A stretch of DNA of 64,000 nt from Sphingomonas sp. HMP9 (GCF_013374115.1 NZ_AP022673.1:3896456-3960455); one strand, 5' to 3'. Counted from the first letter of the stretch, positions 8,125 through 17,052 are shown. Notes: generated by a model not told the origin, from the letters alone. Program-made: numbers and translations.

Positions 8125-11100
8125 ATGTCGACTGCCGTAACGTCCAATCCCCGTGATATCATGGCCAAGCTGTACCGCGCGAGCGAACCCGATGTTCTAA
8201 AACCGCTGCTGGACCGCGCCGCGCTCGATTCGGATTCGCGCGAGCGGGTGATGGGCCATGCGCTGGGGCTGCTCGCGGATCTGCGGGCGGCACAGAGCAA
8301 GGGCTGGGTGAACCAGTTCCTGCAGGAATACCGCCTGAATTCGTCGGAAGGCGTCGCTTTGCTGTCGCTCGCCGAGGCGTTCCTGCGCGTGCCCGATCCG
8401 GAAACGGCGGATCTGCTCATTGCCGACAAGCTTGGTGATGCGGACTGGCGTGCGCATGCGGGCAAGTCCAATTCGAAGCTCGTCAATTCGGCGACCTGGG
8501 GGCTGGTGGTCGGCCGGGTGCTGGTCGGCGAGGGATCGACCGGACCGCTGCGTCGCCTGATCAGCCGCGCGGGCGAGCCGTTCGTGCGGCAGGCAGTCGG
8601 CGCGGCGATGAAGATGATGGGCGAGATCTTCGTGATGGGCCGCACCATCGACGAGGCGATGAAGCGGATGCGGCGCCCGGAGAACAAGGGCTTCACCGCC
8701 AGCTTCGACATGCTCGGCGAGGCGGCGCGGACGCATGCCGACGCGCAGCGCTATTTCCAGGCCTATGTCGGGGCGGTCGATGCGGTCGGGCGCGATCCGG
8801 CGGCGGGGCATTCGATCTCGGTCAAGCTGTCGGCACTGCATCCGCGGTACGAGGTCGCGCGGTGGAGCGAGTGCGTGCCCGCGCTGACCGAGATGCTCGA
8901 GGCGCTCGCGGTGCAGGCGGCGTCGAAGGGCATCGCGCTGACCGTCGATGCGGAGGAATCCGAGCGGCTGGAGATGAGCCTCGACATCATCGGTGCGGTC
9001 GCGGGGCTCCCGTCGCTGAAGGGCTGGGACGGGTTCGGCATGGCGGTGCAGGCCTATGGCAAGCGCGCGCGGCCGGTGATCGCATGGGCGAACGGGCTCG
9101 ACCGCGTGATGAACGTGCGGCTGGTGAAGGGCGCCTATTGGGACAGCGAGATCAAGCGCACTCAGGTCGAGGGGCTGGCGGACTATCCGCTGTTCACGCG
9201 CAAGGCGGCGACCGACGTGTCGTATCTCGCGGTGGCGAAGGACATGCTGGCGGCGGAGAATATCCGGCCGGCGTTCGCGAGCCACAATGCGCTGACGGTC
9301 GCGACGATCATGGAATGGGCGGGCAACAGCCGCGAGTTCGAGTTCCAGCGGCTGCACGGCATGGGCGATGGGCTGTACGAGCGGCTGGTGCAGGAGAACG
9401 GCTATCATTGTCGCGTCTATGCGCCGGTTGGCGGGCACCGCGACCTGCTCGCCTATCTGGTTCGGCGGTTGCTGGAGAATGGCGCGAATTCCAGCTTCGT
9501 GCACCAGCTTGCGGACGAGCGACTGACCGAGGCCGAGATTCTCGCGGATCCGGTGGCGAAGATCGCGGCGGTCGGGGGGAAGCGGCATCCCAGCATTCCG
9601 TTGCCGGTGGATTTGTTCGGGGCCGGGGGGCACCGGAATTCGGCCGGACTGGATTTGAGTGATGTAGGGACGCTCGAGGCTAGCGTTGCGGCGGTGAATG
9701 CGCCGTTGCCGCATACCCCGGTCACTCCGTCAGGGCACCACCCCGGCGAAGGCCGGGGCCCAATTGGGCGCGGTGATTTGGCTGAGGACGGTGCGTCGTC
9801 ACGGCAGCCTGCCCCATTGGACCCCGGCCTTCGCCGGGGGGGAGCGGAAGGCGATGAAACGCGCAGCGTGGCGGCCGCCATTACACGGGCACATGCGGCG
9901 TTTCGGGGGTGGTCGACCACCCCGGTCGACGAGCGTGCGGCATGCCTCGAACGGCTCGCCGATCTGCTCGAGAAGCACCGCGACGAGCTGATGGCGATCT
10001 GTGTGCAGGAGGCGTTCAAGACGATTGCCGACGCGATCGGCGAGGTGCGCGAGGCGGCCGACTTCTGTCGCTATTATGCGCAACAGGCGCGGTTGAACCT
10101 GCACCCGATCGAGCTGCCGGGGCCGACGGGCGAGCGCAACACGCTGCATATCGAGGGCCGCGGTGTCTGGGCGACGATCGCGCCGTGGAACTTCCCGCTG
10201 GCGATCTTCCTCGGGCAGACGGTGGCAGCGCTGGTCACCGGCAACACCGTGGTCGCCAAGCCTGCACCGCAGACCCCGCGGATCGCGGCGCGTGCGGTGG
10301 AGCTTGCGCATGAGGCTGGCGTGCCGGGCGATGCGCTGATCCTCGTGACCGGCGGGCCGGAGGTCGGCGCAGCGCTGACGGCGGACGTGCGCATCCAGGG
10401 CGTCGCGTTCACCGGGTCGACCGCGACGTCGCGGAAGATCGCGCGCTCGTTGCTTGACGACGAGACGCGGCCGATCGTGCCGCTGATCGCCGAGACCGGC
10501 GGGATCAACGCGATGATCGTCGATTCGACCGCGCTGCCGGAGCAGGTGGTGGCCGACGTGATCGCATCGTCGTTCCGTTCGGCGGGACAGCGTTGCTCGG
10601 CGTTGCGCCTGCTGCTGGTGCAGGAGGATATTGCGGACGGCGTGATCGAGATGCTGTCGGGCGCGATGGAGACATTGCGGATCGGGCGGTCGGGCGATCC
10701 TGCGACCGACGTCGGGCCGGTGATCGATCAGGCCGCGTATGACCGGCTGATGGCGTACCGCGAGAGCGTGAAGGCGAAGATCGTCAAGACGCTCGATGCG
10801 CCCACGGACGGGCTGTTCGTGCCGCCGACCCTGGTGCGGATCGGCGCGATCGAGGAACTGAACCAGGAGTGGTTCGGGCCGATCTTGCATGTAGCGACGT
10901 GGGAGGCGGGCAAGCTCAGCGAGACGATCGCGCGGGTCAATGCGAAGGGCTACGGCCTGACGATGGGCCTTCACAGCCGCATCGCGCGCGCGGCCGAGGT
11001 GATCGAGGCCGAGGCCGCGGTGGGCAATCTGTACATCAACCGGTCGATGATCGGCGCGGTGGTCGGGTCGCAACCCTTCGGCGGCGAAGGGCTTTCGGGG

Positions 11101-11226
11101 ACCGGGCCGAAGGCTGGCGGGCCGCGGTACCTGTACCGCTTCTGTGCGGAGCGGGCGGTCTCGGTGGATACGACGAGCGCGGGCGGGAATGCCACGTTGC
11201 TGTCGTTGGACGAGGGCGGGATCTAG
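8125..11226 (+). CDS. putA: Bifunctional proline dehydrogenase / L-glutamate gamma-semialdehyde dehydrogenase
   Basis: A 1033-aa enzyme that oxidises proline to glutamate in two steps. The flavin-dependent proline dehydrogenase barrel covers about residues 100-500, with LVKGAYWDSEIK and the RLHGMGDGLYE segment. The NAD-dependent aldehyde dehydrogenase covers about 590-1015, with AETGGINAM and the nucleophile Cys824 in GQRCSALR. There is no N-terminal ribbon-helix-helix domain, so it is not expected to act as a DNA-binding repressor. Oddly, residues about 538-573 between the two enzymes are encoded by a palindromic repeat pair (9736-9842) whose intergenic relative lies just downstream. Confidence 0.95.
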   Translation: MSTAVTSNPRDIMAKLYRASEPDVLKPLLDRAALDSDSRERVMGHALGLLADLRAAQSKGWVNQFLQEYRLNSSEGVALLSLAEAFLRVPDPETADLLIADKLGDADWRAHAGKSNSKLVNSATWGLVVGRVLVGEGSTGPLRRLISRAGEPFVRQAVGAAMKMMGEIFVMGRTIDEAMKRMRRPENKGFTASFDMLGEAARTHADAQRYFQAYVGAVDAVGRDPAAGHSISVKLSALHPRYEVARWSECVPALTEMLEALAVQAASKGIALTVDAEESERLEMSLDIIGAVAGLPSLKGWDGFGMAVQAYGKRARPVIAWANGLDRVMNVRLVKGAYWDSEIKRTQVEGLADYPLFTRKAATDVSYLAVAKDMLAAENIRPAFASHNALTVATIMEWAGNSREFEFQRLHGMGDGLYERLVQENGYHCRVYAPVGGHRDLLAYLVRRLLENGANSSFVHQLADERLTEAEILADPVAKIAAVGGKRHPSIPLPVDLFGAGGHRNSAGLDLSDVGTLEASVAAVNAPLPHTPVTPSGHHPGEGRGPIGRGDLAEDGASSRQPAPLDPGLRRGGAEGDETRSVAAAITRAHAAFRGWSTTPVDERAACLERLADLLEKHRDELMAICVQEAFKTIADAIGEVREAADFCRYYAQQARLNLHPIELPGPTGERNTLHIEGRGVWATIAPWNFPLAIFLGQTVAALVTGNTVVAKPAPQTPRIAARAVELAHEAGVPGDALILVTGGPEVGAALTADVRIQGVAFTGSTATSRKIARSLLDDETRPIVPLIAETGGINAMIVDSTALPEQVVADVIASSFRSAGQRCSALRLLLVQEDIADGVIEMLSGAMETLRIGRSGDPATDVGPVIDQAAYDRLMAYRESVKAKIVKTLDAPTDGLFVPPTLVRIGAIEELNQEWFGPILHVATWEAGKLSETIARVNAKGYGLTMGLHSRIARAAEVIEAEAAVGNLYINRSMIGAVVGSQPFGGEGLSGTGPKAGGPRYLYRFCAERAVSVDTTSAGGNATLLSLDEGGI
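9736..9842. repeat. Palindromic repeat pair (REPIN-like) inside putA
   Basis: A left arm CACCACCCCGGCGAAGGCCG with a following CAATTGGG, and an inverted right arm ending CCTTCGCCGGGG, enclose about 45 bases. The same architecture occurs between genes at 11268-11372. Here the whole element is read through in frame and encodes a linker containing HHPGEGRGPIG and PLDPGLRRGG. It falls exactly between the two enzyme domains, where an insertion is most tolerable. Confidence 0.85.
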
Positions 11227-11267
11227 CCTCAGCTCGGCCTCAACTAGCGTTCGCGCGGCTCATAGAG

Positions 11268-11372
11268 CACCACCCCGGCGAAGGCCGGGGTCCAATTGGG
11301 GAACGGTGTTGACGGCTGTCGCGCTTCGTTATTGCGACCTTGCCAATTGGGCCCCGGACTTCGCCGGGGTGG
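11268..11372. repeat. Palindromic repeat pair, same family as in putA
   Basis: Left arm CACCACCCCGGCGAAGGCCG plus TCCAATTGGGG, and inverted right arm CCAATTGGG plus CGGACTTCGCCGGGGTGG, separated by about 40 bases. It lies in the space between putA and the convergent mechanosensitive-channel gene. The two arms can fold into one long hairpin, the arrangement known as a REPIN. Confidence 0.85.
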
Positions 11373-11394
11373 AGAATGAAAGAAAATACAGGCT

Positions 11395-11470
11395 GTTCTC
11401 CCGCGAAAGCGGGAGCCCAGGGTTTCGAGTGCAAGCGTTATGACCCTGGGCCCCTGCTTTCGCAGGGGAA
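11395..11470. repeat. Second-family palindromic repeat pair
   Basis: The left arm TCTCCCGCGAAAGCGGGAGC followed by CCAGGGT faces the right arm ACCCTGGGCCCCTGCTTTCG. Each arm is itself a small hairpin and the two arms also pair with each other. The element abuts the stop codon of the mechanosensitive-channel gene. Relatives are at 14414-14474 and 24148-24206. Confidence 0.8.
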
Positions 11471-11473
11471 CGG

Positions 11474-12652
11474 TCAGGCACCAGTCGTCGCTGGCTCGCG
11501 AGACGTCCCGATGTCTGGATACGGCATCACCACCGAGCCATCGGGCGCGGCCATCATGTTGACCTGAGTGGGGAAGGCGATCTCGATCTTCTCGTCGTTG
11601 AAGCGCTTCAGGATCGCGATGCCGACCGCGGTGCGGCCGTCGTAGAAGCTCGCATAATCCGGGCCCTTGCTGTCGAACTGCACCTCGAAATCGAGGCTCG
11701 ACGCGCCGAACCCCGTGAAGCCCGCGCGCGTGAAGATCTTGTCGTTGGCCTCGACGATCTCCTTGAGCATCGCGGGAATGCGCGAGCAGACTTCCGGCGG
11801 CGTCGAATAGGTGACGCCGATGACGAACTTGGCGCGGCGGTGATTGCGCTGCGTGTTGTTGAGGATCTCCTTGTTGAGGAGGTTCTTGTTCGAGATCACG
11901 CGCTCCTCGCCGTCGATGCCGCGGATGCGCGTCGATTTCAGGCCGATCGCCTCGACGCTGCCCGAGGCTGTGTCGTAGCTGATCGAGTCTCCACGGCGGA
12001 ACGGGCGGTCAAAGATGATCGCGAGCGCGGCGAACAGGTCGGCGAAGATGCCCTGCGCGGCCAGGCCGATCGCGATGCCGCCGACGCCGAGCCCTGCGAC
12101 GAGGCCGGTCACGTTCACGCCGAGATTGTCGAGCACGACGACCAGCGCGACGGCGAACACCACGAAGGTGACGAGCAGGCGGATCAGGCCCATCGCGGAG
12201 AGCAGCGCCTCGCCTGAGTAATGCTCGGACTGCGTGCGGTGTTCGATCGCGCCGAGGATGATCTCGCGCACCCACACGGCCGCCTGCAACACCGCGGCAA
12301 CGGTGAAGAGGAAGTTGATCGTCGTCGCGACTTCGCCGGGGGCGGCGGAATAGCCGGCGACTAGCTTGGCGGCGAGCATCACGATGAAGAAATTACCAGT
12401 CCGCGCGATCGCCTTCCCGACGACGATGCCCCAGCCGTTCATTGCGCGCGGGCGTTCGCACAGCTTGCTGCCGAACCGGCGCGCGGTGTGGAGCACGATG
12501 ACGATCACCGCGCCGATCCCGAACGCGATCAGGATCTGGAGCCAATATGCCTGGACCCAGGCGATGCTGGCCGTGACGAAATCCTGGGCCTGGTTGCCGA
12601 CGTCGCCCGCGTCGAAGATCGGTTGCTTGGCGGCGGTAGTGGAATTGGACAT
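11474..12652 (-). CDS. Mechanosensitive ion channel, MscS family
   Basis: A 392-aa MscS-type channel that releases solutes on hypo-osmotic shock. Four hydrophobic spans lie near residues 36-54, 85-103, 113-133 and 153-175. They are followed by the pore helix (about 182-211) with the Gly/Ala pattern VAGLGVGGIAIGLAAQG and then the MscS beta domain start FDRPFRRGDSI. I start at 12652 (MSNSTTAAK); the frame is open upstream only as a shadow of the topoisomerase gene. The start lies 11 bases after the topoisomerase stop, so the two are probably cotranscribed. Confidence 0.9.
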   Translation of the reverse strand: MSNSTTAAKQPIFDAGDVGNQAQDFVTASIAWVQAYWLQILIAFGIGAVIVIVLHTARRFGSKLCERPRAMNGWGIVVGKAIARTGNFFIVMLAAKLVAGYSAAPGEVATTINFLFTVAAVLQAAVWVREIILGAIEHRTQSEHYSGEALLSAMGLIRLLVTFVVFAVALVVVLDNLGVNVTGLVAGLGVGGIAIGLAAQGIFADLFAALAIIFDRPFRRGDSISYDTASGSVEAIGLKSTRIRGIDGEERVISNKNLLNKEILNNTQRNHRRAKFVIGVTYSTPPEVCSRIPAMLKEIVEANDKIFTRAGFTGFGASSLDFEVQFDSKGPDYASFYDGRTAVGIAILKRFNDEKIEIAFPTQVNMMAAPDGSVVMPYPDIGTSREPATTGA

Positions 12653-12663
12653 GAAAATACTCG

Positions 12664-13689
12664 TCAGGCCGCTTGGGCGCGAGGGGGTGCGATGATCGCG
12701 GTCTGGCACGCGCCGGCTTCGAGGAAAGTGATCAGGCCACATTCCTCCCGGCTCAGATAGCGCTTGGCGCGCGGGAGGCGGAGTGCCTTGCGGAAGGTGG
12801 ATTGGCCGGTCTTCACCAGCGCGATCAGCGACGGGTGGACATAGCTTTTCCGTGCGATCGCGTGCGTGTTGCCCAGGCGAGCGACGACGGGCTCTAGCAT
12901 CGTCTTGAGGCTCAGGTCGCGTTCGGCCGACGCAAGCGCTTCGAACGCAGCGACGCTGGCCGCCCAGGTGCGGAAGTTCTTCGCGGTGAAATCGGTGCCC
13001 GTGACGTCGCGAATGTAGCAGTTGACGTCGGTGGAGGTAACGGGGTGCGCTACGCCCGCGTCGTCGAGCCACGCGAACAAATGCTGTTCGTCGAGGTCCT
13101 GGCATTTCTTGACGAAGCTGCTGAGCGACCGATCCGTGATCTTGAGCGTCCGCATCTTGCCGGACTTGCCCTTATACTGGAGCTTGAGCGTCGCGCCCTT
13201 CACTTCACCGTGGCGCTTGCGCAGCGTGGTCGCGCCAAAGCTCTCGTTCGCCTCTGCATAGGCTTCGTTGCCGATACGGATATGGCCGCCGTCGAGCAGG
13301 CGGATGACGGCAGCGACCGCGCGTTCGCGGGTCAGTGAGCGTTTGCGCAGGTCCGCCTCGACCGCCTTGCGGATCTTGGGGAGCGCATGGCCGAAGTCGG
13401 CACAGCGCTCGTATTTGGCGGCCTCCTGCGCTTCGCGGAAGCCCAGGTGATAGCGATATTGTTTGCGCCCCTTCTCGTCCCAGCCGACCGCCTGGATATG
13501 GCCGTTGGGCTTGGGGCAGAACCACGCGTCTCGATAGGCGGGGGGCAGGCCGACCGCGTTCAGCCGGTCGATCTCGTCGCGGTCGGTGATGCGATCGCCC
13601 TTCGGATCCCAATAGCCCCAGCCGTTCCGCATCTTCTTGCGGGTGATGCCGGGCTTGGAGTCATCGGAATACACAATCTTGATGGGCAA
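12664..13689 (-). CDS. DNA topoisomerase IB (poxvirus-like)
   Basis: A 341-aa type IB topoisomerase of the bacterial group related to the vaccinia enzyme; it relaxes supercoils through a 3'-phosphotyrosyl bond. Visible are the N-terminal GWGYWDPKGDRI, the catalytic Arg130 in AAVIRLLDGG, Arg240 in AKNFRTWAA and the nucleophile Tyr283 in ARKSYVHP. I use a TTG start at 13689 because GAGGGA lies 8 bases upstream and the next in-frame ATG (residue 20) cuts into the conserved domain. The MscS gene follows 11 bases after the stop. Confidence 0.88.
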   Translation of the reverse strand: MPIKIVYSDDSKPGITRKKMRNGWGYWDPKGDRITDRDEIDRLNAVGLPPAYRDAWFCPKPNGHIQAVGWDEKGRKQYRYHLGFREAQEAAKYERCADFGHALPKIRKAVEADLRKRSLTRERAVAAVIRLLDGGHIRIGNEAYAEANESFGATTLRKRHGEVKGATLKLQYKGKSGKMRTLKITDRSLSSFVKKCQDLDEQHLFAWLDDAGVAHPVTSTDVNCYIRDVTGTDFTAKNFRTWAASVAAFEALASAERDLSLKTMLEPVVARLGNTHAIARKSYVHPSLIALVKTGQSTFRKALRLPRAKRYLSREECGLITFLEAGACQTAIIAPPRAQAA

Positions 13690-13826
13690 TGCGGTGGTCC
13701 CTCGGGGGCGCCGTTGAAACGGGCGATTTCTGGCTGTCTTTGGAAATGTTCGGGAAGGCGCATCGTTCCGGAACGACGGGCGCGGCGCGGTGTTGAGGGG
13801 GCACGGGATTTCACTGGAGACATGAC

Positions 13827-14390
13827 ATGGCCGATCTTTCCCAAGCTCGCGTATTGATGCTCGCTGCCGACGGTTTCGAGACCGTCGAACTGTTCGAACC
13901 GCGCAAGGCACTGGAGGCGGCGGGCGCGAAGGTGACGCTCGCCTCGATCAAGACCGATCCCATCCAGGGCATGAAGGGCGACATTAACAAGGCCGAGACG
14001 GCGACGCCCGACCTGACGCTCGACGAGGTCGATACCGACGATTACGACGCGCTGGTGCTGCCGGGCGGCGTCGCCAACCCGGACACGATGCGCCAGGAAG
14101 AGCGCGCGATCGAGATCATCACCGAGTTCATGGAAGACGGCAAGATCGTCGCCGCGATCTGCCATGCGCCGTGGTTGCTGGCCGAGGCGGACGTGATCGA
14201 CGGGCGTCGGCTCACGAGCTTCCCGTCGATCCGCACGGATCTCGAGAATGCGGGCGCGGACGTGGTGGACAAGGAGGTCGTGGTCGACGGCAACCTGATC
14301 ACCAGCCGCAAGCCGGACGATATCCCGGCGTTCAACAAGGCGATCATCGAGGCGCTGGAGGAAGAGCTCGCCGACGAACCGGTCGACTGA
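13827..14390 (+). CDS. DJ-1/PfpI family protein (type 1 glutamine amidotransferase fold)
   Basis: A 187-aa protein of the DJ-1/PfpI family. The nucleophile Cys112 sits in the elbow AAICHAPWLL, and the N-terminal ADGFETVELFEPRKALE segment is typical of the PfpI/YhbO branch. Members have been described as stress-protective proteins, deglycases or peptidases; which applies here is unknown. The C-terminus is acidic. It is divergent from the topoisomerase gene and is followed by a palindromic repeat pair. Confidence 0.88.
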   Translation: MADLSQARVLMLAADGFETVELFEPRKALEAAGAKVTLASIKTDPIQGMKGDINKAETATPDLTLDEVDTDDYDALVLPGGVANPDTMRQEERAIEIITEFMEDGKIVAAICHAPWLLAEADVIDGRRLTSFPSIRTDLENAGADVVDKEVVVDGNLITSRKPDDIPAFNKAIIEALEEELADEPVD

Positions 14391-14413
14391 TTGAAAGAGT
14401 GAAGCACGCTCTT

Positions 14414-14474
14414 CCTTGTTCTCCCGCGAAGGCGGGAGCCCAGACTGGGTCCCCGCCTTCGCGGGGAAACAAGG
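14414..14474. repeat. Palindromic repeat pair, second family
   Basis: CCTTGTTCTCCCGCGAAGGC and the following GGGAGCCCAG pair with CTGGGTCCCCGCC and TTCGCGGGGAAACAAGG. The result is one 61-base, nearly complete hairpin. It lies between the convergent PfpI-like and acyltransferase genes and may also act as a transcription barrier. Confidence 0.8.
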
Positions 14475-14484
14475 AGGCGGTGGG

Positions 14485-15528
14485 CTAGCGCCTGTTGAGC
14501 CAGCGTTGGGCCGGGCGTTCGACCAGGTGATACAGGGCGATCGAAGCGGCCAAAACTATTGCGAGATACAGCGCGATCGTCGTCGGCAAGACTGCGTTAG
14601 CGTTGCTGACGAACACGAGTTTGAACGCCTTCCACAGGATGAAGTGGCTGAGATACGTCGCGTAGCTGATCTCGCCGAGATAGTGGATCGTGCTGGTCTC
14701 GAACGGGTTGTGCGATCGGCCCGTGGTGAGGGCCAGCAGCAGGAGCAGCGTGGCGAACAGCGCCGGGACCACGAGCGTTTCGGGCAGGCCTGCGATCCAT
14801 ATGATGATGAGCGCTATGGCGATGAATGTGGCCGCTTCAATCGCCGCACGCGCGGTGCGCCAGCGTAGCCAGAGCGCGCAGACGATACTGCCGGTGGTGA
14901 ACTCGACCAGGCAGCGGAGCAGGCCGTAGCGCGGGATGTCGGTGCCGAGCGTCGGCGAGCCGATCGCGAGGTGCAGCGCCAGCAACAGCAGGCCCGCCAG
15001 CGCCAGCAGTACCGCGCTCGGCAGACGTCGCCAGTCCACCGCCATCACCAGCAGCGGAAACAGCAGATACGCCCCCAGTTCCGCGCTGATCGACCAGGCC
15101 GGGTCGTTCCAGGCGAGATGATGCGTGAAGCCCCAGTTCTGGAGCAGCAGGACGTGCAGCGGCAATTCGGGAAACGCGAACTGCGGATCGCTGCGGCCGG
15201 TCGCGCGGAACAGCAGGGCGAGCGCCACAGCGCCCCCCAGGGTGACCAGATGCAGCGGCCAGATACGGGCGATGCGTTTTTGCAGGAAGCGGGGGATGCT
15301 CGCCCTGCCGCCGGAACGGATGCGGTCGGACCAGGTCAGCCAGATCACGAAGCCGGACAGCAGGAAGAAGAAGTCGACCGCCAGATACCCCTTGGCGAAG
15401 ACCTCACGCAGCACGGTCGGCAACCCCGCGATCGACAGGCGGATGTGGTAGAAGACGACGAACCACGCGGCGATCCCCCGAACGCCGGTCAGCGCGCGCA
15501 GTTCGTGGACCGGGGCCCGGTCGATCAC
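14485..15528 (-). CDS. Acyltransferase family 3 (OafA-like) membrane protein
   Basis: A 347-aa integral membrane acyltransferase, the kind that O-acetylates surface polysaccharides. The N-terminal RALTGVRGIAAWFVVFYH, with its conserved Arg and His, and FFFLLSGFVI are family hallmarks; about ten hydrophobic spans follow. The start is a GTG at 15528 fused to the stop of the O-ligase gene (GTGA), so the two are translationally coupled. The longer open frame upstream is a shadow of the O-ligase. Context suggests it decorates the polymer handled by that ligase. Confidence 0.88.
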   Translation of the reverse strand: MIDRAPVHELRALTGVRGIAAWFVVFYHIRLSIAGLPTVLREVFAKGYLAVDFFFLLSGFVIWLTWSDRIRSGGRASIPRFLQKRIARIWPLHLVTLGGAVALALLFRATGRSDPQFAFPELPLHVLLLQNWGFTHHLAWNDPAWSISAELGAYLLFPLLVMAVDWRRLPSAVLLALAGLLLLALHLAIGSPTLGTDIPRYGLLRCLVEFTTGSIVCALWLRWRTARAAIEAATFIAIALIIIWIAGLPETLVVPALFATLLLLLALTTGRSHNPFETSTIHYLGEISYATYLSHFILWKAFKLVFVSNANAVLPTTIALYLAIVLAASIALYHLVERPAQRWLNRR

Positions 15529-16907
15529 GCCGAGAGCGCACCGGGCGCCGCAGGCTCGGTGCCCGCGGCGGCACGGTGCATGGGCCGGAACGCCTGCTCG
15601 TCCCGCTTGCGCGCGAGATAGGTGTCGAGGCCGATCTGCGCGCCGATCAGCATGTAGATGAACGGCTGGAACGCGATTGCGATGAAACCCGCACCGAGCA
15701 GGTAGACGATATGCCCGCTCTGGAGCGCGGCTGCGAGCGGTCCGGCCCACGCGAAGTCGCCGTCCGGATCGCGGTAGCGGCGGCGGATGAATTCCATGCG
15801 GACGATGCCGATCAGGTTGATCGCAAGCCACAGGGCAAGCCCGGGATACCCCTGCTCGCCCAGCATCTCGAAATAGGCACTGTGATAGGCACGCGCCTTA
15901 TCAACCTCGACCTTAGGCGTTGCTGCGGCAGTAGGCCCGCTCGTTCCGGGCGCGGTCTTCAGGTCATAGCGGATGTGGTTCCCCAGATACGCGTTGAAGC
16001 CCCCGCCGAACGGATGCGCCTTTGCGTATTCGATCGTCCATTTCCACACCGCAAGCCGCGTCGAGGCGGATTCGTCCGCGTCGTACGTCTTGATCGTGTT
16101 CATGCGGTTGGTGAAGGTCGACGGCAGGAACGGGATCGCCGCCACGCCGAGCACGCCGAGCATCGCCAGATACGCGACCTTGCGCTTCACGTTGCGGATC
16201 GACAGCAGCGCGAGCAGGCCGATGCAGAGCAGCCCGGTGCGCGTCGACGTGCCGACCGGGATCAGCAGGCACGCGAAGACGAGCGCCAGGCAATAGGCCT
16301 TCACGCGCCAGTCCGGCCTGAAGATCGTGCCGTGGTGCATGAACCAGATGATGATCGGGACGATCGCGATCGCCACCGCGCTGATCGTGCTGCCCTCGTA
16401 CAGGCCGGAATTATTGTCGACCATCAGGTTCAGCTGGCCGTAGCCGCCGCCGCCGCTGGCGATCGTCTTGATCCCGCCGACGACGATGATCGACGACGCA
16501 GCGAGGATCATGAACAGCAGCAGCGCCTCGATCCGGACGCGCGTCCGCAGCGTAAGCGGCAGGAACGCCGCGAAGGCAAGCGCCTTCCAAACCCAGTCCC
16601 ATTTCTCCTTGGCCTCGGCGGGGAAGTCCGCGGCAATCGTCGTGCCCCAGCAATACAGGAGCAGCAGCACGATCAACACCTGGCGTCCGCCGACCCGCGT
16701 GTCGCGCTTGTCGTCGGCCATGATCCACCCGCCGACCGCCAGCGCGACCGCGATCAGCGAGATCGGCACGCTGTTGAGCAGGATATATGTCAGCCGCTGC
16801 GGCGAAACGATATCGATATAGACATACACGAGCACGAGCAGGAACGGCCGCTTGAACCCCATCGCGAAGAACGCGAGCAGGAAGGCGATGAAGGCGAGAT
16901 CACGCAC
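15525..16907 (-). CDS. O-antigen ligase-like protein, exosortase A-associated type
   Basis: A 460-aa polytopic membrane protein with about ten spans. The N-terminus (VRDLAFIAFLLAFFAMGF, then YVYIDIVSPQRL) matches the family named probable O-glycosylation ligase, exosortase A-associated. The Wzy_C/WaaL-type periplasmic loop includes HPFGGGFNAYLG and AHSAYFEMLGEQGYPGL-like residues. It should join a polysaccharide or glycan to an acceptor at the outer face of the inner membrane. I use the GTG at 16907, which overlaps the last codons of the 50-aa gene upstream. It is coupled to the acyltransferase downstream by GTGA. Confidence 0.88.
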   Translation of the reverse strand: MRDLAFIAFLLAFFAMGFKRPFLLVLVYVYIDIVSPQRLTYILLNSVPISLIAVALAVGGWIMADDKRDTRVGGRQVLIVLLLLYCWGTTIAADFPAEAKEKWDWVWKALAFAAFLPLTLRTRVRIEALLLFMILAASSIIVVGGIKTIASGGGGYGQLNLMVDNNSGLYEGSTISAVAIAIVPIIIWFMHHGTIFRPDWRVKAYCLALVFACLLIPVGTSTRTGLLCIGLLALLSIRNVKRKVAYLAMLGVLGVAAIPFLPSTFTNRMNTIKTYDADESASTRLAVWKWTIEYAKAHPFGGGFNAYLGNHIRYDLKTAPGTSGPTAAATPKVEVDKARAYHSAYFEMLGEQGYPGLALWLAINLIGIVRMEFIRRRYRDPDGDFAWAGPLAAALQSGHIVYLLGAGFIAIAFQPFIYMLIGAQIGLDTYLARKRDEQAFRPMHRAAAGTEPAAPGALSA

Positions 16908-17052
16908 CGAAGCGGGGTTTCTTGACGACAGGCTTCGCGTCCCCCGCGTCGTGCGGGCCAACCTCGCGATCCAGATCCGGACGCTTGAGCAGCAGGAACG
17001 CGGCGAGCATCATCAGCCCGTGGCTGAGGCCGAGCGCGAGATTGTCGATCAT
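16900..17052 (-). CDS. Small (50 aa) membrane protein gene overlapping the O-ligase
   Basis: A 50-codon frame starting with ATG at 17052, 7 bases after a strong AGGAGG site. It encodes MIDNLALGLSHGLMMLAAFL followed by a basic and acidic tail ending KKPRFGA. One hydrophobic helix spans about residues 4-22. Its stop overlaps the O-ligase GTG start by 8 bases. The good ribosome-binding site and the overlap argue that it is translated, perhaps as a small partner of the ligase or as a coupling leader. I do not recognise a family. Confidence 0.7.
   Translation of the reverse strand: MIDNLALGLSHGLMMLAAFLLLKRPDLDREVGPHDAGDAKPVVKKPRFGA

Noticed and set aside
8125..11226. putA broken by the repeat insertion
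   Set aside because: The frame stays open through the element and both catalytic domains are complete, so it is not a pseudogene.
9736..14474. CRISPR array
   Set aside because: The palindromic elements are irregularly spaced inverted doublets without unique spacers of constant length, and there are no cas genes.
15529..15831. Extension of the acyltransferase gene upstream of GTG 15528
   Set aside because: It reads as an Arg/His/Pro-rich shadow of the O-ligase gene and carries no family motif.
15576..16925. 449-codon plus-strand frame
   Set aside because: Antisense to the O-ligase; composition is Arg/Asp/Glu-rich shadow.
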